Part shown: in pieces, positions 23,471 to 31,241 of the stretch | How the letters are laid out: every line of letters begins with the position of its first letter | Position numbering within the stretch: the first letter of the stretch is position 1 | NCBI RefSeq assembly: GCF_004214935.1 | Contig: NZ_SFCC01000009.1 | Span: 248,001 to 312,000, forward strand | Direction: 5' to 3' | DNA: 64,000 nucleotides | From: Amycolatopsis suaedae | GTDB lineage: Bacteria; Actinomycetota; Actinomycetes; Mycobacteriales; Pseudonocardiaceae | Translations under genes and position numbers: made by a program | The notes under the pieces: generated by a model | Told to the model about the DNA's origin: nothing | The model's input: only the letters and a program-made list of their open reading frames with translations | Databases searched by the model: none

Positions 23471-23501
23471 ACGCTAGAACCTGGACCAAACTTCAGGTCA
23501 A
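23471..23501 (-). promoter_or_regulatory. MerR-type promoter with 19-bp spacer and inverted repeat
   Basis: On the minus strand, TTGACC (23501-23496) and TAGCGT (23476-23471) are 19 bp apart. Between and over them ACCTG...CAGGT (plus strand 23479-23498) forms an inverted repeat. Elongated spacers with a central dyad are the hallmark of MerR/SoxR-family activated promoters. The ATG follows 7 nt after the -10. Confidence 0.65.
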
Positions 23502-23508
23502 GACTCGA

Positions 23509-24675
23509 TCAGCGTGACGGCCATCGCCATGCGGGCCGGTCCAGCAGGCCGCGTCCGGGTAGGACGGTCGCACCGAACTCCTTCGCGAGCTCGAGCGACG
23601 CGACGTCGTCGCCGGCCTCGTCGAGGGCGCGGACCAGCGTGCGGGCATGCGAGACGACGACGAGCTGTGCTCGTTTCGCCGCCGTGGCGATGAGCGCGGC
23701 CAGGGCGGGCAGCAGGTCGGGGTGCAGGCTGGTCTCCGGTTCGTTGAGCACCAGCAGTTCCGGCGGCTTCGGGCTGAGCAGTGCCGCCACCCAGAGCAGG
23801 TACCGCAACGTGCCGTCGGACAGCTCGGCCGCGCTCAGCGGGCGCAGCAGGCCGTGCTGGTGCAACCGCAGCTCGAACCGGCCGTCGGTGGTGGCCACCT
23901 CGATCCGGGAGCGGGGGAACGCGTTGTCGACGGCCTGCGCCAGCGCCTCGGTGTCGCCGAACTCCTCGATCGTGCGCAGTGCCGCCGCCAGGTCGCCGCC
24001 GTCGTGGTCCAGCACCGGTGTGCGCGTGCCGATGCGGGACTGGCGGGCCGGGGCGTCGGCGTCGGTGCGGAAGTGGTCGTAGAAGCGCCACGAGCGGATG
24101 CGGTCACGCACGATCAGCAGCTCCGGGCAGGCCCTCGGATCCGCCAGCTCGCTGAGCATGCTGTCGGTAAGGCCGATCGGCAGCTGCTCGCTCGCCCAGC
24201 CGCCGGTCTCGCCGCGGGTGCGGACCACGGGGCCGGACCGGTCGGCGATCAACGTCGCCGGACGCGGTACCGGACCGTGCCACACGGCTTCCCGCTTGAA
24301 CTCCGGGTCCAGGTTGAACGCCGTCCGGCCCTGCCGGGGAAGGCCGAGGTCGAGTGCGTAGCCGTACTCGTCGCCCGCGAAGCCGAGCCGTAGCCCCACC
24401 GGCTTGCCACGCACGGTGCCCTGCACCGGTGCCGTGCCTTCCCGGACGGCCCGTCCGTGGGTTTCCGGGCCCGCCCACAGGGTCGAGGGCAGCCCGCCCT
24501 CGCGGGCCAGCGCGGCGACGGCGCCGTTGCGCGCGGCGTCGGCGAGCAGGCGCAGGGCACGGTAGAGGCTGGACTTGCCGCTGCCGTTGGGCCCGGTCAC
24601 GACGGTCAGCCGGGACAGCGGCAGCACGAGGTCGCGCAGCGAGCGGTAGTTCTCGACGGCCAGGGTGGTGAGCAC
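23509..24675 (-). CDS. AAA family ATPase (OLD/RecF-like, AAA_21)
   Basis: A 388-residue SMC/RecF-like ATPase. It starts MLTTLAVENYRSLRDLVLPL, with Walker A GPNGSGKSS (about residue 29). The signature-like ELSDGTLRYLLWVAALL (about 270) precedes Walker B ELLVLNEPETSLHPDLLPAL (about 293), and HARTLVRALDE gives the switch His. The central region is a variable insertion. No TOPRIM nuclease domain is visible, so it is a stand-alone ATPase, sometimes linked to defence or DNA repair but without a partner here. It lies 9 bp after the MarR gene, so the two probably form an operon. Confidence 0.9.
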   Translation of the reverse strand: MLTTLAVENYRSLRDLVLPLSRLTVVTGPNGSGKSSLYRALRLLADAARNGAVAALAREGGLPSTLWAGPETHGRAVREGTAPVQGTVRGKPVGLRLGFAGDEYGYALDLGLPRQGRTAFNLDPEFKREAVWHGPVPRPATLIADRSGPVVRTRGETGGWASEQLPIGLTDSMLSELADPRACPELLIVRDRIRSWRFYDHFRTDADAPARQSRIGTRTPVLDHDGGDLAAALRTIEEFGDTEALAQAVDNAFPRSRIEVATTDGRFELRLHQHGLLRPLSAAELSDGTLRYLLWVAALLSPKPPELLVLNEPETSLHPDLLPALAALIATAAKRAQLVVVSHARTLVRALDEAGDDVASLELAKEFGATVLPGRGLLDRPAWRWPSR

Positions 24676-24684
24676 ACCGCGACG

Positions 24685-25206
24685 CTAGCGTTCGCCCGCG
24701 CGCTGCCAGCCCTCGTGTACCGGGCAGTGCGGGCAGCTGTCCCGGTCGCACAGCCTGCACAGCCTGGCCAGGCACCGCTCGTCACGGGCCTCCGGGCCGA
24801 GCAGCGCGCCGGCGATGGCCGCCAGCTGCGCGTGCTGCTCGCTGGTGAGCCGGGCGGCGAGCCGGCGCAGCGCCGACCGCCGTGCCCGCAGCGCCTCGTC
24901 CGCCACGGCTTCGCCGGCCGCGGTCAGGTGAAGCGGACGGCTGCGCCCGTCCCGCGCCGTTCCCCGTTCCACCCAGCCCTGCTCGGTCAGCCTGCGCACC
25001 AGGTGGGCGGTGCCCGGCTGGGAGACGCGCAGGACGGCCGCGAGCCAGTCGGCAGTTCTGCCGGGCTGGTCCCTGATCGCGATCAGGGCCTCGCCGAGCG
25101 CGCCGCCCGCGCCGACCGCCTCGGTCACCGCCTCCCGGACCACCCCGGAGATCAGCAGACCGGCCGCGCCGAGGAGGTTTACCGCTGCCGCCCCGGAGTC
25201 ATTCAT
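24685..25206 (-). CDS. MarR-family regulator with Cys-rich C-terminus
   Basis: A 173-residue winged-helix regulator. The recognition region is DWLAAVLRVSQPGTAHLVRRL and the wing is ERGTARDGRSRPLHLT. The C-terminus has six cysteines in about 20 residues (RCLARLCRLCDRDSCPHCPV), a pattern that could bind zinc or an Fe-S cluster or act as a thiol switch. The ATG lies within a 19-bp palindrome shared with the divergent MFS gene. On this strand TACATT is 8 nt before the ATG (leaderless pattern). It probably autoregulates and controls the divergent transporter and the downstream ATPase. Confidence 0.92.
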   Translation of the reverse strand: MNDSGAAAVNLLGAAGLLISGVVREAVTEAVGAGGALGEALIAIRDQPGRTADWLAAVLRVSQPGTAHLVRRLTEQGWVERGTARDGRSRPLHLTAAGEAVADEALRARRSALRRLAARLTSEQHAQLAAIAGALLGPEARDERCLARLCRLCDRDSCPHCPVHEGWQRAGER

Positions 25207-25218
25207 AAGTTATGAATG
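25200..25218. promoter_or_regulatory. Palindromic operator across both divergent start codons
   Basis: CATTCATAA (25200-25208), a central G, and TTATGAATG (25210-25218) form a perfect 9-bp inverted repeat. It contains the minus-strand ATG (25206-25204) of MarR and the plus-strand ATG (25212) of the MFS gene. TACATT on the minus strand lies 8 nt before the MarR ATG; the plus-strand counterpart GTCATT is weaker. A likely MarR operator. Confidence 0.65.
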
Positions 25219-26648
25219 TACGCCTGGGTGGCCTCGTTGTCGCGTTGAACCTCGCGCAGCTGCCGGTGGCCATGCGGCCGCTGCTGATCAGCCTGGCGGG
25301 AGCGCAACTGTTCGGCGGGTTCACGGTGGCGGGCCTGGCCGGCGGGGCGGCGGCCGCCGGGCTGGCCGCGTCGGCACCGTGGTGGGCGCGGGCCCTGCCG
25401 CGGCACGGCGACCGCCGGGTGCTCGCCGTCGCCGGGACGGTGTACCTGCTCGCGCAGGTCGCGTTCGCGTTCGCCGCGACACCGGCCTGGTTCGTCGGGC
25501 TGGCCGCCGTCACCGGGCTGACGACGCCGCCGGTGGCCAGCAGCGTGCGGACGCTGCTGCGCCGGCTCGCCGAACCGGCCTCGCTGAGCAGGGCGTACAC
25601 GCTCAACAGCGTGGCGACCGAGGTCGTGTACGTGGCCGGGCCGCTGTGGGTCTCCGCGTGGCTGGGGTTCGCGGGACCGGTCGTGGCGTTGCTGGTCACC
25701 GGTGTCACCGGGGCGGTGGCGCTGGCGGCGGGAGCGTGGCTCGCCCCTGCCGGGCGGCCGCACCGGCCCGGCCGGACGGACCGTTCGACCCTGCTGACCC
25801 CCGCGGTCGGCACGCTCGCGGGTGCCTACCTGGGGTACTGGGTGTGCATGGGGGCCATGTGGGTCCTGCTGCCCGCGTTCGCGGGACGGGCGGGCGCCCC
25901 GGCAGCCGCGGGCGTGCTGGTGGCCGTCTGGTCGGCGGGCAGCGTCGCCGGCGGCGTGGCGGTGGCACTCCTGCCACGCCGGTCGCCCGCCCGGACGCGG
26001 TACCTGGTCCTGCTGGGCGTCCTGGCGGCGACCTCGCTGCCGCTGGTCCTGCCCGGCACGGTGCTCAGCATGGGAATCGCCGTCGGTGTCTTCGGGCTCG
26101 GCCTGGCCGGCTGGCTGGCCGCGCACGACCAGGTGGTGGCCGAGGCCGGCGGGGAACGGGCCGCCGAGCTGTACGGCTGGTTCGTCACGGTCGGGCAGAT
26201 CGGCAGCGCGGCCGGCTCCACCGTGGGCGGCTGGCTCGGCGACCGGTTCGGCGGCGGACCCGCGTTCCTGGTGGTCAGCGTCGCGCTCGCGGCCGCGCTG
26301 GCGCTGGCGCTCGGCCGCAGGCGGACCCTGCCCGCGGGCCGCGACCGTTTCACCGCCGCGACGGCGGGTAGCCACGGTGCGTCCAGGATCCATGAGCGTG
26401 AGGAGTTCTCCATGGCTGACAAGAGCGGCGGTCCTTCCGAGGGCATCAAGGGTGCGGTGGAAGGCGTCAAGGGTTCGGTGAAGGAGGCCGCGGGCGCGTT
26501 GTTCGGCAACGACTCGCTGCACCGTGAGGGCGCGGCTCAGCAGGACAAGGCCGAGTCCCAGCGTGAGGTGGCGGAGAAGGAGGCCGCGGCCGAGCGGGCC
26601 AGGGCCGAGGCCGCTGCCGACGAGCAGCGGCAGCGCCGCGAGCAGTGA
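25212..26648 (+). CDS. MFS transporter joined in frame to a CsbD-like protein
   Basis: The open frame of 478 codons has two parts. Residues about 1-385 form a 12-helix MFS permease: ALNLAQLPVAMRPLLISLA, LPRHGDRRVLAVAG between helices, and LGDRFGGGPAFLVVS late. After a linker (RDRFTAATAGSHGASRIHE), the rest is a CsbD-like stress protein that has its own ATG at 26412 and a good SD (GTGAGGAG). No stop codon separates them. The cell may make a fusion, or mainly a separate CsbD protein by internal initiation. A TAG one frame away (26369-26371, in GGGTAGCC) suggests that a single-base change could have removed the original transporter stop. It is divergent from MarR. Confidence 0.8.
   Translation: MNVRLGGLVVALNLAQLPVAMRPLLISLAGAQLFGGFTVAGLAGGAAAAGLAASAPWWARALPRHGDRRVLAVAGTVYLLAQVAFAFAATPAWFVGLAAVTGLTTPPVASSVRTLLRRLAEPASLSRAYTLNSVATEVVYVAGPLWVSAWLGFAGPVVALLVTGVTGAVALAAGAWLAPAGRPHRPGRTDRSTLLTPAVGTLAGAYLGYWVCMGAMWVLLPAFAGRAGAPAAAGVLVAVWSAGSVAGGVAVALLPRRSPARTRYLVLLGVLAATSLPLVLPGTVLSMGIAVGVFGLGLAGWLAAHDQVVAEAGGERAAELYGWFVTVGQIGSAAGSTVGGWLGDRFGGGPAFLVVSVALAAALALALGRRRTLPAGRDRFTAATAGSHGASRIHEREEFSMADKSGGPSEGIKGAVEGVKGSVKEAAGALFGNDSLHREGAAQQDKAESQREVAEKEAAAERARAEAAADEQRQRREQ
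26412..26648 (+). CDS. CsbD-like stress-response protein (internal start)
   Basis: A 78-residue hydrophilic protein: MADKSGGPSEGIKGAVEGVK, then GSVKEAAGALFGNDSLHREG, typical of the CsbD family (E-G-x-x-x-x-x-x-G-x-x-K-E-x-x-G). The tail is highly charged and Ala/Glu/Gln-rich (QRREQ end), predicted helical. Such proteins are abundant in general stress in actinobacteria; their molecular role is unknown. GAGGAG 6-11 nt before ATG 26412 supports independent translation, although it is in frame with the upstream transporter and may also be expressed as its C-terminal extension. Confidence 0.75.
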   Translation: MADKSGGPSEGIKGAVEGVKGSVKEAAGALFGNDSLHREGAAQQDKAESQREVAEKEAAAERARAEAAADEQRQRREQ

Positions 26649-26689
26649 AGTTCGTGCCGTAGCCGGGCGCGGTGCGCGATGATGGGGGA

Positions 26690-27295
26690 ATGCGCCTGCG
26701 CACCAGCGTCGTCTGCCTCTGCGTCGTCCTCGCCGCGTCCGCGATCGGGCCTGCCGCGCACGCCGCCCCCGCAGCGGGGACGCCGGTGGCGTCCGGGGCC
26801 GCTCCGGAAGCCGGCGAGTTCGGCCCGCTCGCGGACCTGCTCATCGAACGGCTGCGGCTGGCCGACCTGGTCGCCGCCGCGAAGTTCGGCACGGGTCGTC
26901 CGATCGACGATCCGGTGCGGGAAGCGGAACTGCTGGCGACCGTCCGCACCGAGGCCGCGGCACTGGGCATCGACGTCGACGCGGCCGTGGCCGTGTTCAC
27001 CGACCAGATCGCCGCGAGCAAGGTGGTGCAGCGCGGGCTGTTCGAGCGCTGGACCGAGCATCCCGGCGAGGCCCCCGCGCCACCCGACCTCGGCCAGGTC
27101 CGCACCGAACTGGACCGGCTGACCCACGCGATCCTCGCCGAGTTGACGGCGACCGAGCGGCTGCGGCACGGCGACCCGCTGTGCCGGGTCCACCTCGTCG
27201 TGGCCAGGATCGCCGGGGCCGTCGAACATCGTCTGGACGTTCTGCACCGGCGTGCGCTGGACGTCGCGGTCGGCTCGGTCTGCGTGCCCCGGTAG
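26690..27295 (+). CDS. aroQ: Secreted chorismate mutase (AroQ-gamma)
   Basis: A 201-residue protein with a signal peptide (MRLRTSVVCLCVVLAASAIG, cleavage near AHA-AP). The mature part matches exported AroQ-gamma mutases: LIERLRLADLVAAAKFGTGR (active-site Arg and Lys), PIDDPVREAELL (Asp, Arg), VFTDQIAASKVVQRGLFERW (Gln/Lys) and a C-terminal half with Cys residues near PLCRVHLV and SVCVPR that may form a disulfide. It converts chorismate to prephenate outside the cytoplasm; why this is done outside the cell is unknown. ATG 26690 is chosen for the signal peptide; GTG 26672 is in frame and possible. Confidence 0.9.
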   Translation: MRLRTSVVCLCVVLAASAIGPAAHAAPAAGTPVASGAAPEAGEFGPLADLLIERLRLADLVAAAKFGTGRPIDDPVREAELLATVRTEAAALGIDVDAAVAVFTDQIAASKVVQRGLFERWTEHPGEAPAPPDLGQVRTELDRLTHAILAELTATERLRHGDPLCRVHLVVARIAGAVEHRLDVLHRRALDVAVGSVCVPR

Positions 27296-27332
27296 ACGTT
27301 TCGGACTCCGTCCGCGCGGGGACCCGCCGACG

Positions 27333-28565
27333 ATGGCGACGACGGCGACCGTGCTGATCACCGCCGCCGGGGTGGCCACCCTCGCCGCGGCTGTCGTGCC
27401 ACGCATGGTGCGGCAGGTACCGGTGTCGATGCCGATGGTGTTCCTGGCCGCCGGAGCGCTCACCTTCGGCCTAGTCGGCGGGCTCTCGCCGCCGGACCCG
27501 GTCCGGTACGCCCCGGTGACCCGGCACCTGGCCGAACTGTGTGTGGTCGTCTCGCTGATGGGCGCCGGGCTGGCGCTCAACCGGCGGGTGGGCCTGCGCC
27601 GGTGGTCGACGACCTGGCGGCTGCTGGCCGTCACCATGCCGGTGTCGATGCTCTCCGCCGGCCTGCTCGGCTGGGGTCTCCTCGGGCTGGGCGTGGCCGG
27701 TGCGGTGCTGCTGGGCGCGGTGCTCGCGCCGACCGACCCGGTGCTGGCCACCGAGGTACAGGTCGGCGAGCCGGCCACGGACGACACCGGCGACGACGAA
27801 CCGCGGTTCTCGCTGACTTCCGAGGCGGGACTCAACGACGGCCTGGCATTCCCGTTCGTCCACGCCGCGGTGGCGATCAGCCTGGCGGGTGTGGCGCCGT
27901 CGGGCTGGCTCGGCGAGTGGCTGGCGGTCGACGTGCTGTGGCGGCTGGTGGCTGGCGTCGGGCTGGGTGTGCTCGCCGGCCGGTTGTTGCGCAAGCTGTT
28001 CTTCTCGGCGTCGTCGGAGAAGTACCGGCTGGCCGGGCACGCCGAGGGCTTTGTCGCACTGGCGGCGACGTTTCTCACCTACGGGGTCACCGAACTGGTG
28101 CAGGGATACGGGTTCGTCGCCGTATTCGTCTGCGGGTGCACGCTGCGCGCGGGGGAGCGGCCGCACGATTACCACGTCGTCCTGCACCGGTTCGTCGAGC
28201 AGGTCGAACGCCTGCTCACCGTGGTGATCATCTTCCTGCTGGGTGGCGCGGCCGTCACCGGACTGCTGGCCGGGACGACCTGGCGCGAGGTGCTCGTCGC
28301 CGTGCTGGTCCTGCTCGTCGTGCGCCCGGTCGCCGGGCTGGCCGGACTGCTGCGGTCGGATCTCGGCCGCCGTGAACGGGCCGTTGTCGCGTTCTTCGGT
28401 GTGCGTGGCGTCGGCTCGGTGTTCTACCTGGCCTACGCGCTGGCCGAGGGCCGGTTCGCCGCGGCCGACTCGTTGTGGCGGGTCGTCGGCCTGGTGGTGA
28501 TCGGCTCGATCCTGGTGCACGGCGTCACCGCGACCCCCGCGATGAAACGTCTCGACCGCGGCTGA
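27333..28565 (+). CDS. Cation:proton antiporter (CPA1/NhaP-type)
   Basis: A 410-residue membrane protein with about 12 hydrophobic segments. The ion-binding signature is present: GAVLAPTDPVLATEVQVG (Thr-Asp-Pro) and SEAGLNDGLAFPFVHAA (the Asn-Asp pair). The segment VAFFGVRGVGSVFYLAYAL matches the conserved Arg-containing helix of CPA1 members. It would exchange Na+ or K+ for H+. It lacks the long C-terminal regulatory tail seen in larger NhaP proteins. ATG 27333 is 38 bp after the chorismate mutase stop. A perfect hairpin follows at 28566-28590. Confidence 0.92.
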   Translation: MATTATVLITAAGVATLAAAVVPRMVRQVPVSMPMVFLAAGALTFGLVGGLSPPDPVRYAPVTRHLAELCVVVSLMGAGLALNRRVGLRRWSTTWRLLAVTMPVSMLSAGLLGWGLLGLGVAGAVLLGAVLAPTDPVLATEVQVGEPATDDTGDDEPRFSLTSEAGLNDGLAFPFVHAAVAISLAGVAPSGWLGEWLAVDVLWRLVAGVGLGVLAGRLLRKLFFSASSEKYRLAGHAEGFVALAATFLTYGVTELVQGYGFVAVFVCGCTLRAGERPHDYHVVLHRFVEQVERLLTVVIIFLLGGAAVTGLLAGTTWREVLVAVLVLLVVRPVAGLAGLLRSDLGRRERAVVAFFGVRGVGSVFYLAYALAEGRFAAADSLWRVVGLVVIGSILVHGVTATPAMKRLDRG

Positions 28566-28590
28566 AAAGTGCTCACTCGGTGAGCACTTT
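28566..28590 (+). terminator. 11-bp perfect hairpin terminator
   Basis: AAAGTGCTCAC (28566-28576) pairs with GTGAGCACTTT (28580-28590) around TCG, immediately after the antiporter stop codon. The A- and T-ended stem resembles an intrinsic terminator working in both directions. I recall similar AAAGTGCTCAC-type palindromes from Pseudonocardiales intergenic DNA, not verified. Confidence 0.75.
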
Positions 28591-28634
28591 GACGCGGAGG
28601 ATGGTCTTCGACAGCGAGTTCGAAGGAGACCCCG

Positions 28635-29051
28635 ATGTTGCGAGGACTGTCCACCGTCAACCTGTTCGCCGACGACCTGACCGCCGCCGTCGACTGGTAC
28701 GCCGAGCTGCTCGGCGTCCAGCCGTACTTCCGGCGCGAGATCCAGGGAACGACCGCGTACGTCGAGTTCCGCATCGGCGACTTCGAGCACGAACTGGGCC
28801 TGATCGACGCCCGGTTCGCGCCCTACCCCCGGCCGGAACCGAAGGGCGGCCCGGTGACCTACTGGCACATCGACGACGTGCACGCGGCATTCGACCGGCT
28901 GGTGTCGCTGGGCGCGACGGTGCACGAGAAGGTGACCGAGCGCGGGCCGGGGTTCGTCACGGCGTCGGTGATCGACCCGTTCGGCAACCTGCTCGGCGTG
29001 ATGTACAACCAGCACTACCTGGAGATCGCCGGGTCGCGGGGAGTGCGGTGA
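28635..29051 (+). CDS. VOC-family (glyoxalase/dioxygenase-like) protein
   Basis: A 138-residue vicinal-oxygen-chelate protein. The first module is LRGLSTVNLFADDLTAAVDWYAELLGVQPYF, the central strand VTYWHIDDVHAAFDRLVSLGA, and the end VTASVIDPFGNLLGVMYNQHYLE. Candidate metal ligands include His/Glu at the strand ends (YWHIDD, HELGLID). The ATG has GAAGGAG upstream. One base separates it from the next gene, so the pair is an operon. Confidence 0.88.
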   Translation: MLRGLSTVNLFADDLTAAVDWYAELLGVQPYFRREIQGTTAYVEFRIGDFEHELGLIDARFAPYPRPEPKGGPVTYWHIDDVHAAFDRLVSLGATVHEKVTERGPGFVTASVIDPFGNLLGVMYNQHYLEIAGSRGVR

Positions 29052-29052
29052 C

Positions 29053-29631
29053 ATGGCCGGGATTCTCAGCGTGGCCGACGCGGCGCAGTGGCGGGCCTGG
29101 CTCGCCACTGCGGGCCGGTCGGAGACCGAGGTATGGCTGGTCATCCCGCACCGCGACAGCGGCGTCGCCGGGGTCCGGTACGGCGAGGCGATCGAGCAGG
29201 CGCTGTGTTTCGGCTGGATCGACAGCCATGCCCGCCGGCACGACAGGCACAGCCTGCGGTTGCGGTTCACCCCGCGACGGCCACGCAGCAGCTGGAGTGC
29301 GGTGAACCGCGAACGGGCCGCTCGCATGACCGAGCTCGGCCAGATGACCGAACGTGGACAGGCCGTGATCGACCAGGCCAAGGCGGCAGGCACCTGGGAC
29401 GCCGCGGCCGGGGGCGGCGGGATGCCCGGTGACCTGCGCGCGGCGCTGGAGGCCGATCCGGCAGCACACGCCAATTTCGAGCGCTTCCCGCCGTCGTCGC
29501 GGCGGTTGATCGTGGAGTGGATCGCGACGGCGAAACGGCCGTCGACCCGGCAGCGCCGGATCGCGCGCACGGTGGAACTGGCCGCGGTCAACGTCCGCGC
29601 CAACCACCCCGGTGTGCGGATGGCCCGGTGA
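29053..29631 (+). CDS. YdeI/OmpD-associated family protein
   Basis: A 192-residue protein. The N-terminal half has the YdeI-family blocks TEVWLVIPHRDSGVAGVRYG, EAIEQALCFGWIDSHARRHD and LRFTPRRPRSSWSAVNRERA. The C-terminal part (FERFPPSSRRLIVEWIATAK, then RIARTVELAAVN) is the 'bacteriocin-protection/YdeI' helical repeat. The biochemical role is not established; some members are linked to peptide-antibiotic tolerance. It is translationally coupled to the VOC gene (1-bp gap). Confidence 0.88.
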   Translation: MAGILSVADAAQWRAWLATAGRSETEVWLVIPHRDSGVAGVRYGEAIEQALCFGWIDSHARRHDRHSLRLRFTPRRPRSSWSAVNRERAARMTELGQMTERGQAVIDQAKAAGTWDAAAGGGGMPGDLRAALEADPAAHANFERFPPSSRRLIVEWIATAKRPSTRQRRIARTVELAAVNVRANHPGVRMAR

Positions 29632-29637
29632 CGTCGG

Positions 29638-30822
29638 TCAGCGGCTGTCGTTGTCCCGCTCGCGTGCGAACGCCGCGTGTGCCGCGTCGCGGAGGCCGGG
29701 ATCGAGCAGCACGTCGGCGGCGGTGCGGGCCAGCGCCTCGGTGGCCGCGAGCAACGCCGTGCGGGCCCGCGGACCGGCGGCGGCAGCGGCGAACTCGGGC
29801 GTGTGGTCGGAGACGTCCTCGTCGACGATCGCCACCAGCGGGTGAATGGCGGGAACGACCGTGCTGACGTTGCCGATGTCCGACGATCCGACCACGACCT
29901 CCGGCCGGGACGGCGCCGGCGGGAGTCCGGCGGCGGCCAGGTGGCGGCCGAAACGTTCGGCGAGCGGGTCGTTGGCGCGGAAATGGTCGTAAGCGGGGCC
30001 GTCCCTCACGACCTCGGCGACAGCGCCCACTTCGGCGGCGGCGCGGTGGGCGTGGGCGGTCACCGTCGCGCACAACCCGTCCAGGCCCGCGGTGGTGGGG
30101 CTGCGCAGGGCGAGCCGTGCCTCGGCGTAGTCGGGGACGATATTCGTCCTGGTGCCACCGGCGGTGATGATGCCGTGGACGTTGCCGCCGGGCGGCAGCC
30201 GGTCGTTCTCCGCCGTGGCTGCCAGGAACGCCCGGAGCAGCGCGTCGAGTGCGTTGACGGCGATGCCGCGATCACCGGTGGGATGACCGGCCTTTCCCCG
30301 CATGGTCATGCGTATCTCGGTGAACGCGGTCAGCGTCGCCGAGGTCCAGGTGTGGCCGGCGGGATGGAACATCAACGCCGCGTCGACACCGTCGAACACG
30401 CCGCGCTCGGTGAGAATCACCTTGCCGCCACCGCCCTCCTCGGCCGGTGTGCCGACGGCCAGCACGGTCCCGCCAGGTTCCGGCAGTGCGTGTGCCAGCG
30501 CCAGCGCCGCCCCCAGGCCCGCGGCGGCGATGAGGTTGTGGCCGCACGCGTGTCCCAGCTCCGGCAGGGCGTCGTACTCCAGTAGCAGCGCCACCGTCGC
30601 GGGGCCGCCATCGCCGAACCGGCCGGTGAACGCGGTGTCCAGTCCCGCGACCGGACGGTCGATGGTGAAGCCCGCCGCGCTCAGCTCGGCGGTCAGCCGC
30701 CCGGCGGCATAGTGCTCGGCGAAGGCGAGTTCCGGGTTGGCGTGCAGGTCGGTCGCCACGTCCCACAGCCGATCGCCGAGGTCGCGAACCGCCGCCGCGA
30801 TCCGGGTGTGCACCCCGTTCAT
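29638..30822 (-). CDS. M20-family amidohydrolase/peptidase
   Basis: A 394-residue metal-dependent hydrolase of the M20 family (amidohydrolase/IAA-amino-acid-hydrolase type). Motifs include LHANPELAFAEHYAAGRL, LLLEYDALPELGHACGHNLI (metal-ligand Asp/Cys/His) and VGTPAEEGGGGKVIL (catalytic Glu-Glu). The lid domain follows: FTEIRMTMRGKAGHP, then DALLRAFLAATAENDRLPPG. VVGSSDIGNVS (Asp) and DHTPEF (C-terminal His) complete the site. It removes an acyl or amino-acid group from an amide-linked substrate. ATG 30822 overlaps the upstream VOC stop (ATGA, 30819-30822), so the two form an operon. The divergent GntR regulator probably controls it. Confidence 0.93.
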   Translation of the reverse strand: MNGVHTRIAAAVRDLGDRLWDVATDLHANPELAFAEHYAAGRLTAELSAAGFTIDRPVAGLDTAFTGRFGDGGPATVALLLEYDALPELGHACGHNLIAAAGLGAALALAHALPEPGGTVLAVGTPAEEGGGGKVILTERGVFDGVDAALMFHPAGHTWTSATLTAFTEIRMTMRGKAGHPTGDRGIAVNALDALLRAFLAATAENDRLPPGGNVHGIITAGGTRTNIVPDYAEARLALRSPTTAGLDGLCATVTAHAHRAAAEVGAVAEVVRDGPAYDHFRANDPLAERFGRHLAAAGLPPAPSRPEVVVGSSDIGNVSTVVPAIHPLVAIVDEDVSDHTPEFAAAAAGPRARTALLAATEALARTAADVLLDPGLRDAAHAAFARERDNDSR

Positions 30823-31226
30823 GCCGGATCCGGGTAGCAGATCAGTTCGACGAGGTTGCCGTTCGGATCGCGGGTGTACACGCTCGTGCCGTCGCCGCGA
30901 GCCCCGGGCTGGGCGACCGGGCCGAATTCGATCGCCGCGCCGTGCTCGGTCAGCTGACGACGGGCCGCGTCGACGTCGCCGCTCCAGACGAAGCACAGGT
31001 CGAGCGTCCCTGGCCGGGCCAGTGCCGCCCGCGGTGCCAGGTCACCGTCCGCCGCATGGACGTTGATCTTGAACGAGCCGAAGTGCAGTACCGGGTGTTC
31101 GGCGTCGCCCCGCCGCCACTCGGCCAGATCCAGCACCCGTGCGCCGAGCACCGTGACGTACCAGCCGAGCGTCTCGTCGACGTCGTCCGCCACCAGCACG
31201 ACGTGATCCAGTCCCGTGATTGTCAC
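30819..31226 (-). CDS. VOC-family protein, operon partner of the M20 hydrolase
   Basis: A 135-residue VOC protein: VTITGLDHVVLVADDVDETLG opening strand, LHFGSFKINVHAAD central strand, then GTSVYTRDPNGNLVELICYP with the final Glu ligand. Metal ligands probably include His in LDHVVL and Glu in VELICY. GTG 31226 has AGGAGAG upstream on this strand. It is translationally coupled to the M20 gene (4-nt overlap). With the divergent GntR gene it forms a regulator-plus-catabolic-pair unit. Confidence 0.88.
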   Translation of the reverse strand: MTITGLDHVVLVADDVDETLGWYVTVLGARVLDLAEWRRGDAEHPVLHFGSFKINVHAADGDLAPRAALARPGTLDLCFVWSGDVDAARRQLTEHGAAIEFGPVAQPGARGDGTSVYTRDPNGNLVELICYPDPA

Positions 31227-31241
31227 GGACTCTCCTAATTC

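Noticed and set aside
23509-24675. AAA ATPase as part of a phage-defence system
   Set aside because: No nuclease, toxin or other defence partner is adjacent and no TOPRIM domain is seen; a defence role is not supported.
27471-29603. Minus-strand open frame of about 710 codons across three plus-strand genes
   Set aside because: Low-complexity Arg/Gln/His composition, no domain, and it spans a terminator; shadow of the antiporter, VOC and YdeI genes.
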